A stretch of 8,892 nt of DNA from an uncultured Gammaproteobacteria bacterium (GTDB lineage: Bacteria > Pseudomonadota > Gammaproteobacteria > GCA-001735895), in contig CALZHS010000183.1 in assembly GCA_945787265.1 (NCBI GenBank), positions 1 through 8,892 of the forward strand, given 5' to 3'. The notes under the pieces were generated by a model, which worked only from the letters and a program-made list of their open reading frames with translations, made no database searches and had not been told where the DNA came from. This document shows positions 1 to 6,541 of this stretch, piece after piece. The stretch's first letter is position 1. Every line of letters starts with the position of its first letter. Made by a program: the position numbers and the translations under genes.

Positions 1-1
1 C

Positions 2-967
2 ATCGAGGACTTGATCCTGGCCGCAAAGGCGCTTGAGGAACAGTATCGAGCCCCGCAAATTCTGATCGGCCATAGTCTCGGTGGTCCCGCGGTCCTCGGC
101 GCGGCGGCCAAACTCGAGTCCATCAAGGCAGTGGTAACCATCGGCGCACCCGCGACCGCAAAACACGTGGCCCATCTTTTCAAGCAAAAAGCTGACCAGA
201 TACAGCAGCAGGGTGAAGCGGTGGTTGCGCTGGGTGCGCGCGAGTTTTCGATCAAGAAACAGTTTCTCGACGATATCGATCGATATTCGTCTACCGAGAG
301 CATCCGCGAGCTTGGCGCCGCGCTTCTCGTATTTCATTCACCCGTGGATACGATTGTGTCGATCGACGAGGCGGCCAGCATCTACCAGGCGGCAAGACAT
401 CCGAAGAGCTTCATCTCGCTCGACCAGGCCGATCATCTGCTGAGCAAGGCAGACGACGCGGAGTATGTTGCACTGACCATCGCCTCCTGGGCAAGTCGCT
501 ACCTCGAGCTTGGTCCCGAAACGGATGCCGTCGAGACTCCGGACCTCGCGCCCGGAGAGGTTTTGATATCCGAATTGAATCAAAATTTTTTACGCGGCCT
601 GTACAGCAATAGCCACTTTCTGCGGGCGGATGAACCTCAAAAGTACGGGGGCTCGGACCTGGGGCCGAATCCTTACGACCTGCTGCTGATGTCGCTGGGC
701 GCCTGTACCTCGATGACGATGCGCATGTATGCCAATTTTAAAAAACTGCCGCTTGAAGACGTGACGATTCGACTGCTGCATGAACGCGTACATGCCGAGG
801 ATTGCATCGACTGCGATAACAAGATTGAACGTATTACGCGACGAATTTCACTGGCAGGCGACCTGAGTGCAGAGCAACGCCAGAAATTGCTCGAGATTGC
901 CGACAAATGCCCGGTGCATCGAACCCTCGAAAGCGATCCGCAAATTGTCACTGTGCTGGAGGATTAA
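2..967 (+). CDS. Bifunctional alpha/beta hydrolase / OsmC-family protein (5' partial)
   Basis: The reading frame is open from base 2, so the true start lies left of the window and the apparent TTG start at base 11 is internal. The N-terminal part is an alpha/beta hydrolase. It has a GHSLGG nucleophile elbow (Ser codon at 74-76), an acid candidate in the HSPVDTIV segment (Asp codon near 347) and a histidine candidate in QADHLL (near 434), the usual Ser-Asp-His order. The C-terminal ~140 residues are an OsmC/Ohr-like domain with the two family cysteines, in LGACTSMT and DKCPVHRTL. In OsmC proteins these form the peroxide-reducing thiol pair. A further CIDC pair lies between them. Hydrolase-OsmC fusions are a known family. 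The substrate is unknown, and a role in organic peroxide or thiol-stress defence is inferred from the OsmC half only. About 80-90 N-terminal residues are probably missing. The gene ends 7 bases from a convergent gene. Confidence 0.9.
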   Translation: MEDLILAAKALEEQYRAPQILIGHSLGGPAVLGAAAKLESIKAVVTIGAPATAKHVAHLFKQKADQIQQQGEAVVALGAREFSIKKQFLDDIDRYSSTESIRELGAALLVFHSPVDTIVSIDEAASIYQAARHPKSFISLDQADHLLSKADDAEYVALTIASWASRYLELGPETDAVETPDLAPGEVLISELNQNFLRGLYSNSHFLRADEPQKYGGSDLGPNPYDLLLMSLGACTSMTMRMYANFKKLPLEDVTIRLLHERVHAEDCIDCDNKIERITRRISLAGDLSAEQRQKLLEIADKCPVHRTLESDPQIVTVLED

Positions 968-974
968 GCCTGGA

Positions 975-1937
975 TCAGAATCCCGTGCTCAGGCGGGCGC
1001 CAAAGCTGATATCGGGTGCAGTACCGACCAGGATATCTTCCGAGAAAAACAGGTCGAGCCGGTGGTTTTCGAAGAATCGAAGAAATCCGAGCCCCAGTTG
1101 AATCTGTAGCGATTCGCCGAAAGCATCCAGGTCACTGTCTTCGATCGTTGCGGAATGCAGGTCAAGCTGCACGGTTCCGACCAGGCTCTCGTCGAATCGA
1201 TACTCGAGGCCCAGCTGGGCCACCCAGATTTCATCAACGATCAATCCTTCAAGGGTGCCGTCGTCAGCCGGGAAACTTATCCCAAACAGTCCGTAGAGCG
1301 ACATTTCTTCATCGATACGCTTCTCGCGTGACGCCCAGATTGCGAAATCGACCGCCTCGTTGCCGCTGAAATCTGACTCAGACCCGGTCGCCAGCTCGAT
1401 TCCAAAGAAGTAACGGAACTCGTTCTGCGACTCAAAACCAACTGCGATTGAAACATCGCCGAGACCGCTGGTGTCACTATCTTCTGAAAACTGGGCAATT
1501 CCATCGAGCCGGTATTCGATGTCGAATTCGTCCTTGGGGAATTCATCCCGGTCGCCCTCAGGCAGTCCGAAAAAATCGTGCCAGCTATCGATTAGTCCAT
1601 CGAGTTCACCGCCGTTGTTGGCAGTGAATGGAACGTTTACCTGCGCCAGCCACTGATCTTTGCGGTAGCTCAGACCGAGCTCGTAGCGATAGTTTTCCAC
1701 GTCGATAATCAGGCTTTCATTGCCTCGATTCTCTGACTGAAGCGTGTTGGTTACAAAAAAGCTGTGTTCGATTCGCCAGCCATTGTCTGCGCTAACGGGC
1801 GCCTGCGTCGGCAGGTAAATGGGTTGCAGCACGGGATTGAGGTCACGCGTGGCAAGGCCCGCGCCGGCCAATGAGGTTTGGCTGATGCTCGATAGCACAA
1901 TAACGCCCGCAATTAAAATCCACCTAGTCAGTCTCAT
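975..1937 (-). CDS. DUF3187 family protein, probable outer-membrane beta-barrel
   Basis: I recognise this as a DUF3187-type protein; its function is unknown. From the ATG at 1937 the protein is 320 residues. It begins with a clear signal peptide: a positive MRLTRW n-region, a hydrophobic ILIAGVIVL core and a TSLA-GA signal peptidase I-like cleavage site near residue 24. The mature part has alternating short strands rich in aromatic and acidic residues (for example ENYRYELGLSYRKDQWLAQVNVPF) and ends in ...ISFGARLSTGF. A C-terminal Phe is the typical outer-membrane beta-barrel signature. Alternative starts are ATG at 1946 and GTG at 1952. None has a convincing Shine-Dalgarno; 1937 was chosen because it gives the best signal peptide. 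The start lies inside the end of prfC (14-base overlap in another frame), so translation is probably coupled to prfC. Outer-membrane location is an inference from the signal peptide and C-terminus. Confidence 0.82.
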   Translation of the reverse strand: MRLTRWILIAGVIVLSSISQTSLAGAGLATRDLNPVLQPIYLPTQAPVSADNGWRIEHSFFVTNTLQSENRGNESLIIDVENYRYELGLSYRKDQWLAQVNVPFTANNGGELDGLIDSWHDFFGLPEGDRDEFPKDEFDIEYRLDGIAQFSEDSDTSGLGDVSIAVGFESQNEFRYFFGIELATGSESDFSGNEAVDFAIWASREKRIDEEMSLYGLFGISFPADDGTLEGLIVDEIWVAQLGLEYRFDESLVGTVQLDLHSATIEDSDLDAFGESLQIQLGLGFLRFFENHRLDLFFSEDILVGTAPDISFGARLSTGF

Positions 1938-3519
1938 AGTCGCCATGCTCACGGGTTGCGAGAAATTCGATTTCAGGCCAACGTTCCTCGGTCATCGTCA
2001 GGTTAACCCGTGACGGGGCAACGTAGGCAAGGTCACCGGCATGGTCGAGCGCCAGGTTGTTACGCATCTTCTGTTTGAATTCCTCGAGTTTTTTATTGTC
2101 GTTGGTGGAGATCCAGCGGGCGGTATTGACGTTGACGGCTTCAAACTGGCAGTCCACACCGTATTCGTCCTTGAGTCGATGAGCGACCACGTCGAACTGG
2201 AGCACACCGACCGCTCCGAGGATCAGGTCATTATTGGCGATCGGTCTGAATAGCTGGGTAGCACCTTCCTCGCATAACTGGGTTAGCCCCTTCAGCAGGG
2301 CTTTCATTTTAAGCGGGTCTTTCAGCTGCGCGCGTCGGAACAATTCGGGGGCGAAATTCGGAATACCGGTGAAGGCGAGCTGTTCGCCCTGGCTGAAGCT
2401 GTCGCCGATACGGATGGTGCCGTGGTTGTGAATGCCGATGATATCGCCGGCATAGGCTTCTTCCACGCGCCCACGATCGGCGGCAAAAAAGGTCAACGCA
2501 TCCGGAATTTTCATGTCCTTGCCGATGCGGACGTGCCGCAGCTTCATGCCCCGGGTATATTTTCCGGAACAGATCCGCATGAAGGCAATTCGATCACGGT
2601 GTTGCTTGTCCATGTTTGCCTGGATCTTGAACACGAAACCGGTGAGCTTATCCTCTTCGGGTGCAACTTCGCGGCTCCTGGCAGGGCGGGGCGTGGGATG
2701 CGGTGCGTATGCGCTGAAGGCATCGAGCAGTTCGGCCATGCCGAAATTGTTGATCGCGGATCCGAAGAAGACCGGCGTCAGTTCGCCGCGGCGATAGCGT
2801 TCGAGATCGAATTCACTTGAGGCGCCGCGCACCAGTTCGATTTCCTCGCGCAGTTCATCCGTCATGTCACCCAATACATCGTTAAGTCTCGGGTTGTCAA
2901 GACCCTCTATCACTTCACCGGATGATATTTTTTCCGCGTCACTCGCGGAAAACAGGTGCACCGAGTCGTTGAGTAAATGGAACACCCCTTTCAGATTTTT
3001 CCCCATGCCGATGGGCCAGGTAATCGGCGCGCATTGAATCTTGAGCACGTCTTCGACTTCATCGAGCAGTTCGATCGGATCACGGCCTTCGCGATCGAGC
3101 TTGTTGATGAAGGTAATGATCGGGGTATCGCGCAGCCGGCAGACTTCCATCAGTTTAATGGTGCGGTCCTCAACGCCCTTGGCGCAGTCGATCACAATCA
3201 GCGCAGAGTCAACCGCGGTCAGGGTCCGGTAGGTGTCTTCGGAAAAATCCTCGTGTCCCGGCGTGTCAAGCAGGTTGATGATGATGTCGCGATAGGGAAA
3301 CTGCATCACCGACGAGGTTACCGAGATACCACGCTGTTTTTCCAGCTCCATCCAGTCGGAGGTGGCGTGTCTGTCGGCCTTGCGGCTTTTTACGGTTCCG
3401 GCCATCTGGATCGCCTTGCCAAACAGTAACAGCTTCTCGGTCACCGTGGTCTTACCGGCATCCGGGTGCGAAATGATCGCAAAGGTACGGCGTCGACGCA
3501 TTTCGTCAATGTCTGACAT
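1924..3519 (-). CDS. prfC: Peptide chain release factor 3 (RF3)
   Basis: RF3 is the translational GTPase that removes RF1/RF2 from the ribosome after peptide release. The 531-residue product matches the family length (E. coli 529). The G domain is intact: P-loop SHPDAGKTT (residues 17-25), switch I region with EKQRGISV (61-68), switch II DTPGHEDF (86-93) and NKLD (140-143). Domain II/III sequence follows (GFVFKIQANMDKQHRDRIAF, then GAVGVLQFDVVAHRL). The RF3-type insertions and the ending distinguish it from EF-G, which is longer and has domains IV-V. The ATG at 3519 has a modest GGAA-type ribosome binding site about 9 bases upstream. It lies 31 bases after the UDG/RimI fusion gene and overlaps the DUF3187 gene at its 3' end. 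No promoter is evident in the 31-base gap, so co-transcription with the genes before it is likely. No key residue is missing. Confidence 0.97.
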   Translation of the reverse strand: MSDIDEMRRRRTFAIISHPDAGKTTVTEKLLLFGKAIQMAGTVKSRKADRHATSDWMELEKQRGISVTSSVMQFPYRDIIINLLDTPGHEDFSEDTYRTLTAVDSALIVIDCAKGVEDRTIKLMEVCRLRDTPIITFINKLDREGRDPIELLDEVEDVLKIQCAPITWPIGMGKNLKGVFHLLNDSVHLFSASDAEKISSGEVIEGLDNPRLNDVLGDMTDELREEIELVRGASSEFDLERYRRGELTPVFFGSAINNFGMAELLDAFSAYAPHPTPRPARSREVAPEEDKLTGFVFKIQANMDKQHRDRIAFMRICSGKYTRGMKLRHVRIGKDMKIPDALTFFAADRGRVEEAYAGDIIGIHNHGTIRIGDSFSQGEQLAFTGIPNFAPELFRRAQLKDPLKMKALLKGLTQLCEEGATQLFRPIANNDLILGAVGVLQFDVVAHRLKDEYGVDCQFEAVNVNTARWISTNDNKKLEEFKQKMRNNLALDHAGDLAYVAPSRVNLTMTEERWPEIEFLATREHGDYETD

Positions 3520-3550
3520 GTATAATTTCCAAACTGGTTAACAGGGCTGG

Positions 3551-4756
3551 CTAGCGGCCAGGCACATCGCCTGGTGGTGAAATATGTCTTGCAAACAGCA
3601 AGGCGTCTTCACGGCCTTCGGTTGCAGGGTAGTAGTCTTTACGGCATCCGATTTCGTTAAAGCCGGCTGAATTATAGCAACTTATCGCGGCGGTATTACT
3701 GGGTCGAACTTCAAGCAGCATGGTCCTGGCTTCCCGGCTGCGTGCTTCTTCGATCAGAAACTCGATAAACTGCCGCCCGTAGCCCTTGCGCTGGTGTTCC
3801 CGGGCAATCGACAGATTCAGCATGTGGCTTTCGCCGGCGGTGACGCTGATAACCGCGTGGCCCACGATACTCTGCTGAAACAGTGCCAGCCAGCAGTGAT
3901 AACCAACCCGAATACAGTCGTTGAAGATTTTATCGGTCCATGGAAACTGGTATACCTCGCGTTCGACATTCATTACCCACCGGATGTCGGCGAGGGTCAT
4001 GCGCCGAAACCACAACTCGGAATTACTCATTGCAGCATCTGGTACCTTGACCGGAATTTCAGTTCCGGGCAGCTTGTGCATTTGCTTGATCAGCTTGCCA
4101 ACCGGTTCATTGGTATTAAGCAGGTTATGTGCGGATACCCGGCCGACCGAGAGAATTACCCTGGGGGCCAGCTGCTCGATTTGCGCCTCCAGGTAGACGC
4201 GGCACTGTTGCGCTTCATGGGATTTCGGGTCGCGATTATTGGGTGGACGACATTTTACGATATTGGTGATGTAAACCTGTTCCCGCGAGATACCGATTGC
4301 GGCCAGCATCCGGTCGAGCAGTTGCCCGGAGCGTCCGACAAAAGGTTCACCCCGAATGTCTTCCTCGTGTCCCGGGCCCTCGCCGATAATTAAAAGATCC
4401 GCCTGTTGGTCACCAACTCCGGGTACTTTTTGAGTGCAATTCCGCCCAAGCTCGCAGGCGTTACAGGCATGGATCGCCTCGATAATCGAATCCCAGGAAT
4501 CGAAACTTGTCGGAACCGAAGTCTCGGCAACAGGATTCTCCGGGACCGATGTGGTCGAACCCTCAATGGCATTGGAATCAGGGGACAGACCACGTTTTTC
4601 CTGACTGGTTTCGCCACTTTGGGTTAGATCAATCTGATGCTCAGGTTGTTCAGAAAAACGTGGTCTGTCCCCGGTTTCACCGGGGCCAGCTCGGCGTTCA
4701 CTCCAGACCTGAATGCCGATGCCCTGCAGGCATTGCTGTTGTCGGTTGGTTAACAT
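3551..4756 (-). CDS. Fused family-4 uracil-DNA glycosylase (C-terminally truncated) and RimI-like N-acetyltransferase
   Basis: One 401-residue frame joins two enzymes. Residues ~88-238 are a family-4 [4Fe-4S] uracil-DNA glycosylase. Cluster ligands C98, C101, C169 and C185 are all present. Motif A reads GEGPGHEED (125-133), followed by EPFVGRSGQLLD and KCRPPNNRDP. The domain stops at GTEIPVKV (231-238), just where family members continue into the HPAxLLR catalytic motif and a last helix; these are absent. Residues 243-~393 are a GNAT acetyltransferase of the RimI type, which acetylates the N-terminus of ribosomal protein S18. It has the acetyl-CoA loop QRKGYGR (322-328), LLEVRPSNTAAISCYNSAGF (E349, Y361) and RKDYYP. 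Only four codons separate V238 from the Met that would start a free-standing RimI, and that Met lacks a good ribosome site. The N-terminal linker (~20-87) contains an inverted-repeat insertion. The ATG at 4756 follows the leuA stop by 6 bases, with AAAGG overlapping the stop. Glycosylase activity is doubtful; acetyltransferase activity is plausible. Confidence 0.88.
   Translation of the reverse strand: MLTNRQQQCLQGIGIQVWSERRAGPGETGDRPRFSEQPEHQIDLTQSGETSQEKRGLSPDSNAIEGSTTSVPENPVAETSVPTSFDSWDSIIEAIHACNACELGRNCTQKVPGVGDQQADLLIIGEGPGHEEDIRGEPFVGRSGQLLDRMLAAIGISREQVYITNIVKCRPPNNRDPKSHEAQQCRVYLEAQIEQLAPRVILSVGRVSAHNLLNTNEPVGKLIKQMHKLPGTEIPVKVPDAAMSNSELWFRRMTLADIRWVMNVEREVYQFPWTDKIFNDCIRVGYHCWLALFQQSIVGHAVISVTAGESHMLNLSIAREHQRKGYGRQFIEFLIEEARSREARTMLLEVRPSNTAAISCYNSAGFNEIGCRKDYYPATEGREDALLFARHISPPGDVPGR
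4581..4672. repeat. REPIN-like 20-bp perfect inverted repeat inside a coding region
   Basis: The arm at 4581-4600 (GGGGACAGACCACGTTTTTC) is repeated as its exact reverse complement at 4653-4672, with 52 bases between the arms. From memory, the GGGGACAGACCACG word is a frequent dispersed palindromic repeat in gammaproteobacterial genomes, often near REP-associated (Y1/RAYT-type) transposases; this is not verified here. The whole unit is read through in frame by the UDG/RimI fusion gene. It encodes roughly residues 29-59 of a low-complexity, probably disordered linker (GDRPRFSE ... KRGLSPD). No transposase gene is in the window. An obvious target-site duplication was not seen. Confidence 0.8.
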
Positions 4757-4759
4757 CGA

Positions 4760-4764
4760 CCTTT
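4760..4764 (-). promoter_or_regulatory. Ribosome binding site overlapping the leuA stop codon
   Basis: On the minus strand AAAGG overlaps the TAA of leuA and stands 3 bases before the ATG of the UDG/RimI fusion. Such an arrangement usually gives coupled translation from the upstream gene. The spacing is tighter than the ideal 5-9 bases. Confidence 0.5.
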
Positions 4765-6310
4765 ACACGTCTCCGAGCTGGGGATGGGTGCGCTCGGCGC
4801 TATTGATTACCTTGTTCAGGGCATTGATATAGGATTTTGCCGAAGCAATGACAATATCCGTATCGGCCCCCTGGCCATTGATGACGCGGCCGTCCTTTTC
4901 CACCCTGACGGTAACCTCACCCTGTGAATCGGTCCCGGTTGTAATCGCGTTGACCGAGTAAAGCTGCAGGTTGACGCCGGTCTCGGTCAGCTTTTCGATC
5001 GCCTTGAAACAGGCGTCGACCGGCCCGTCGCCACTGGCTTCGGCCTGTTTCTCAGTGCCGTCGATATTCAGCGTCATGGTCGCACAGGGAGTTTCGCCGG
5101 TTTCACAGCAAACTCTCAGGCTGACAAGCTTGATGGTTTCATTCTCGGTTTCGAAAGCGGCCTCGTTAACCAACGCGAGCAGGTCTTCATCGAAGATATC
5201 GTGCTTTTTATCCGCCAGGCTCTTGAAACGGGTGAATACCTCGTTGAGTTCTTCCTCCGAAGCGAAATCGATATTCAGCTCGGCCATGCGTGATTTAAAT
5301 GCATTGCGACCGGAATGCTTCCCCAGCACCAGCTTGTTAGTGGTCCAGCCAACATCCTGGGCGCGCATGATTTCGTAAGTCTCGCGTGATTTAAGAACCC
5401 CATCCTGGTGAATGCCAGATTCATGCGCGAAGGCATTGGCACCAACGATTGCCTTGTTAGGCTGCACCGTGAAACCGGTTATTCCTGAAACCAGTTTGGA
5501 GCAGTTCATGATTTGCGTGGTGTCGAGGTTGGTATCGCAGGGGAATATATCCTGGCGGGTTCGCACCGCCATTACGATCTCCTCTAAAGATGCATTACCG
5601 GCACGCTCGCCCAGGCCGTTAATGGTGCATTCAACCTGGCGCGCGCCGCGCAGCACCGCGGATAACGAGTTACCGACCGCAAGCCCGAGGTCGTTGTGGC
5701 AGTGCACTGAAAAAATGGCCTGGTCCGAGTTAGGGATGCGCTCCATCAGGTCCTCGATCAATTGACCGAATTGATGTGGCACATTGTAACCCACCGTATC
5801 CGGGATATTGATCGTCGTTGCGCCCTCGGCGATGACCGCCTCGATGACGCGGCACAGAAAATCAGGTTCCGAGCGACCCGCATCTTCTGGAGAAAACTCG
5901 ACATCGTCGGTGTACTGTCGCGCCATGCGAACTGCCGCTACCGCGGCTTCGACCACCTGGTCGGGTGTCATGCGCAGTTTGTGTTCCATGTGAATCGGTG
6001 AAGTGGCCAGGAAGGTATGAATCCGCCCGGAATTAGCGGCTTTGATGGCATCGCCGGCGCGCTCGATGTCGACCTGCTTGGCCCGCGCGAGTCCACATAC
6101 CGTGCTGTCCTTTACGATTTCAGCAACTGCCTTAACCGATTCGAAATCGCCGTCGCTCGCGATTGGGAACCCGGCCTCGATAATGTCGACTTTCATCAGT
6201 TCAAGCGCCCGCGCGATGCGTATTTTTTCATCGCGCGTCATCGATGCACCGGGGCTCTGCTCACCATCGCGCAGCGTGGTGTCAAAAATGATTAACTTTT
6301 CTTTGCTCAT
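4763..6310 (-). CDS. leuA: 2-isopropylmalate synthase
   Basis: LeuA condenses acetyl-CoA with 2-ketoisovalerate, the first committed step of leucine synthesis. The 515-residue protein is the standard bacterial type 1 length. The catalytic barrel carries DTTLRDGEQSPG (residues 10-21; R14 and D15 at the active site), metal ligands in HCHND (H203, H205), and GLGERAGN (232-239). These are followed by AFAHESGIHQDG (293-304) of the linker subdomain. Residues ~391-510 form the C-terminal LeuA dimer/allosteric domain, which binds leucine in feedback inhibition. It contains GDGPVDACFKAI and the ending TDIVIASAKSYINALN, so it is complete. The ATG at 6310 gives the canonical MSKEKLIIFDTTLRDGEQ start; the ribosome site is weak (GAG six bases upstream). 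A 79-base gap separates it from a leucine-rich leader ORF, which suggests control by leucine supply as well as allostery. The next gene follows after 6 bases. Confidence 0.98.
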   Translation of the reverse strand: MSKEKLIIFDTTLRDGEQSPGASMTRDEKIRIARALELMKVDIIEAGFPIASDGDFESVKAVAEIVKDSTVCGLARAKQVDIERAGDAIKAANSGRIHTFLATSPIHMEHKLRMTPDQVVEAAVAAVRMARQYTDDVEFSPEDAGRSEPDFLCRVIEAVIAEGATTINIPDTVGYNVPHQFGQLIEDLMERIPNSDQAIFSVHCHNDLGLAVGNSLSAVLRGARQVECTINGLGERAGNASLEEIVMAVRTRQDIFPCDTNLDTTQIMNCSKLVSGITGFTVQPNKAIVGANAFAHESGIHQDGVLKSRETYEIMRAQDVGWTTNKLVLGKHSGRNAFKSRMAELNIDFASEEELNEVFTRFKSLADKKHDIFDEDLLALVNEAAFETENETIKLVSLRVCCETGETPCATMTLNIDGTEKQAEASGDGPVDACFKAIEKLTETGVNLQLYSVNAITTGTDSQGEVTVRVEKDGRVINGQGADTDIVIASAKSYINALNKVINSAERTHPQLGDV

Positions 6311-6377
6311 GGCTATCTCGTCTGTCTGAACGTTTTAAAATAATGGGTGTTGTTTACGTTTGCCCTCGTCAGGAGTT

Positions 6378-6403
6378 CTCTGATCTGCCTTACGGCAGCA
6401 GAG
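6378..6403 (-). promoter_or_regulatory. Hairpin over the end of the leucine leader ORF (attenuator-like element)
   Basis: Read on the minus strand, CTCTG-CTGCC, loop GTAA, GGCAG-AT-CAGAG forms a 10-bp stem with a 2-base bulge. It covers the last Leu codons and the stop codon of the leader ORF, so a ribosome on these codons would open it. The 3' arm has competing partners: CAGAGA can pair with TCTCTG inside the Leu-codon run (6411-6416), and GAGAACT (6374-6380) is the exact complement of AGTTCTC at 6467-6473. Mutually exclusive pairing fits an attenuator. However, no GC-rich stem followed by a U run is visible before leuA, so the off-state (intrinsic terminator, Rho, or translational block) is unresolved. 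Confidence 0.5.
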
Positions 6404-6491
6404 CGAGCAGCAGAGACAGCAGCAGGTACGCAGGCAGGAGTCCCAGGCTGGCTGGAGACTGTAATGGAGAACTGGCGTACCGAAATTGCAT
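6390..6491 (-). CDS. Leucine-rich leader peptide of leuA
   Basis: This 33-codon ORF lies between pssA and leuA. Its product starts MQFRYASSPLQSP and ends AYLLLSLLLALLP. Twelve of 33 residues are leucine, eight of them in the ten positions 23-32, mostly CTG codons. A short ORF packed with codons for the end product, just before leuA, matches the logic of the E. coli leu leader, in which ribosome stalling at Leu codons controls read-through. It is not similar in sequence to E. coli LeuL. There is no Shine-Dalgarno before the ATG. The predicted promoter 7 bases upstream would place the transcript start on or beside the ATG, implying leaderless translation. The stop lies in a hairpin loop. The peptide could also be a chance hydrophobic ORF, but position, promoter, codon content and structure agree. 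Confidence 0.72.
   Translation of the reverse strand: MQFRYASSPLQSPASLGLLPAYLLLSLLLALLP
6439..6460 (-). promoter_or_regulatory. Early hairpin within the leader transcript
   Basis: On the minus strand AGTC-T-CCAG, loop CCAGC, CTGG-GACT gives an 8-bp stem with one bulged base, within leader codons ~11-18 and just before the leucine run. In classical attenuators a hairpin at this place acts as the pause structure that synchronises polymerase with the leading ribosome. That role is inferred here from position only. Confidence 0.4.
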
Positions 6492-6498
6492 AAGATGA

Positions 6499-6527
6499 AA
6501 TATAGCCAACTCTGGCGAGCTTGCCAA
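6499..6527 (-). promoter_or_regulatory. Predicted sigma70-type promoter for the leu leader and leuA
   Basis: On the minus strand there is a -35 box TTGGCA (6522-6527), a 17-base spacer and a -10 box TATATT (6499-6504). The first base of the leader ATG (6491) is 8 bases past the -10 box, the usual place for the transcript start. The -35 box lies in a small palindrome, GCTTG-G-CAAGC, and the spacer holds TGGC/GCCA repeats; these could be an operator, but nothing identifies a regulator. The promoter lies 15 bases beyond the pssA stop, so leuA can be expressed separately from ilvNC-pssA. Confidence 0.62.
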
Positions 6528-6541
6528 GCAAAATCTCGGTT

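Noticed and set aside
273..286. 14-bp perfect palindrome ATATCGATCGATAT
   Set aside because: It lies in the middle of a hydrolase coding region and encodes an ordinary DIDRY segment. There is nothing nearby to suggest an operator or attachment site.
2422..2820. 132-codon plus-strand frame opposite prfC
   Set aside because: It lies antisense to an intact, conserved RF3 gene and has no recognisable domain.
3520..3550. TATAAT on the plus strand (3521-3526) and ATTATA on the minus strand before prfC as a promoter
   Set aside because: No -35 box at a suitable distance was found for prfC. On the plus strand it would fire antisense into the fusion gene.
3794..4393. 199-codon plus-strand frame opposite the UDG/RimI gene
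   Set aside because: It is long, but antisense to recognisable UDG and RimI motifs and has no family resemblance of its own.
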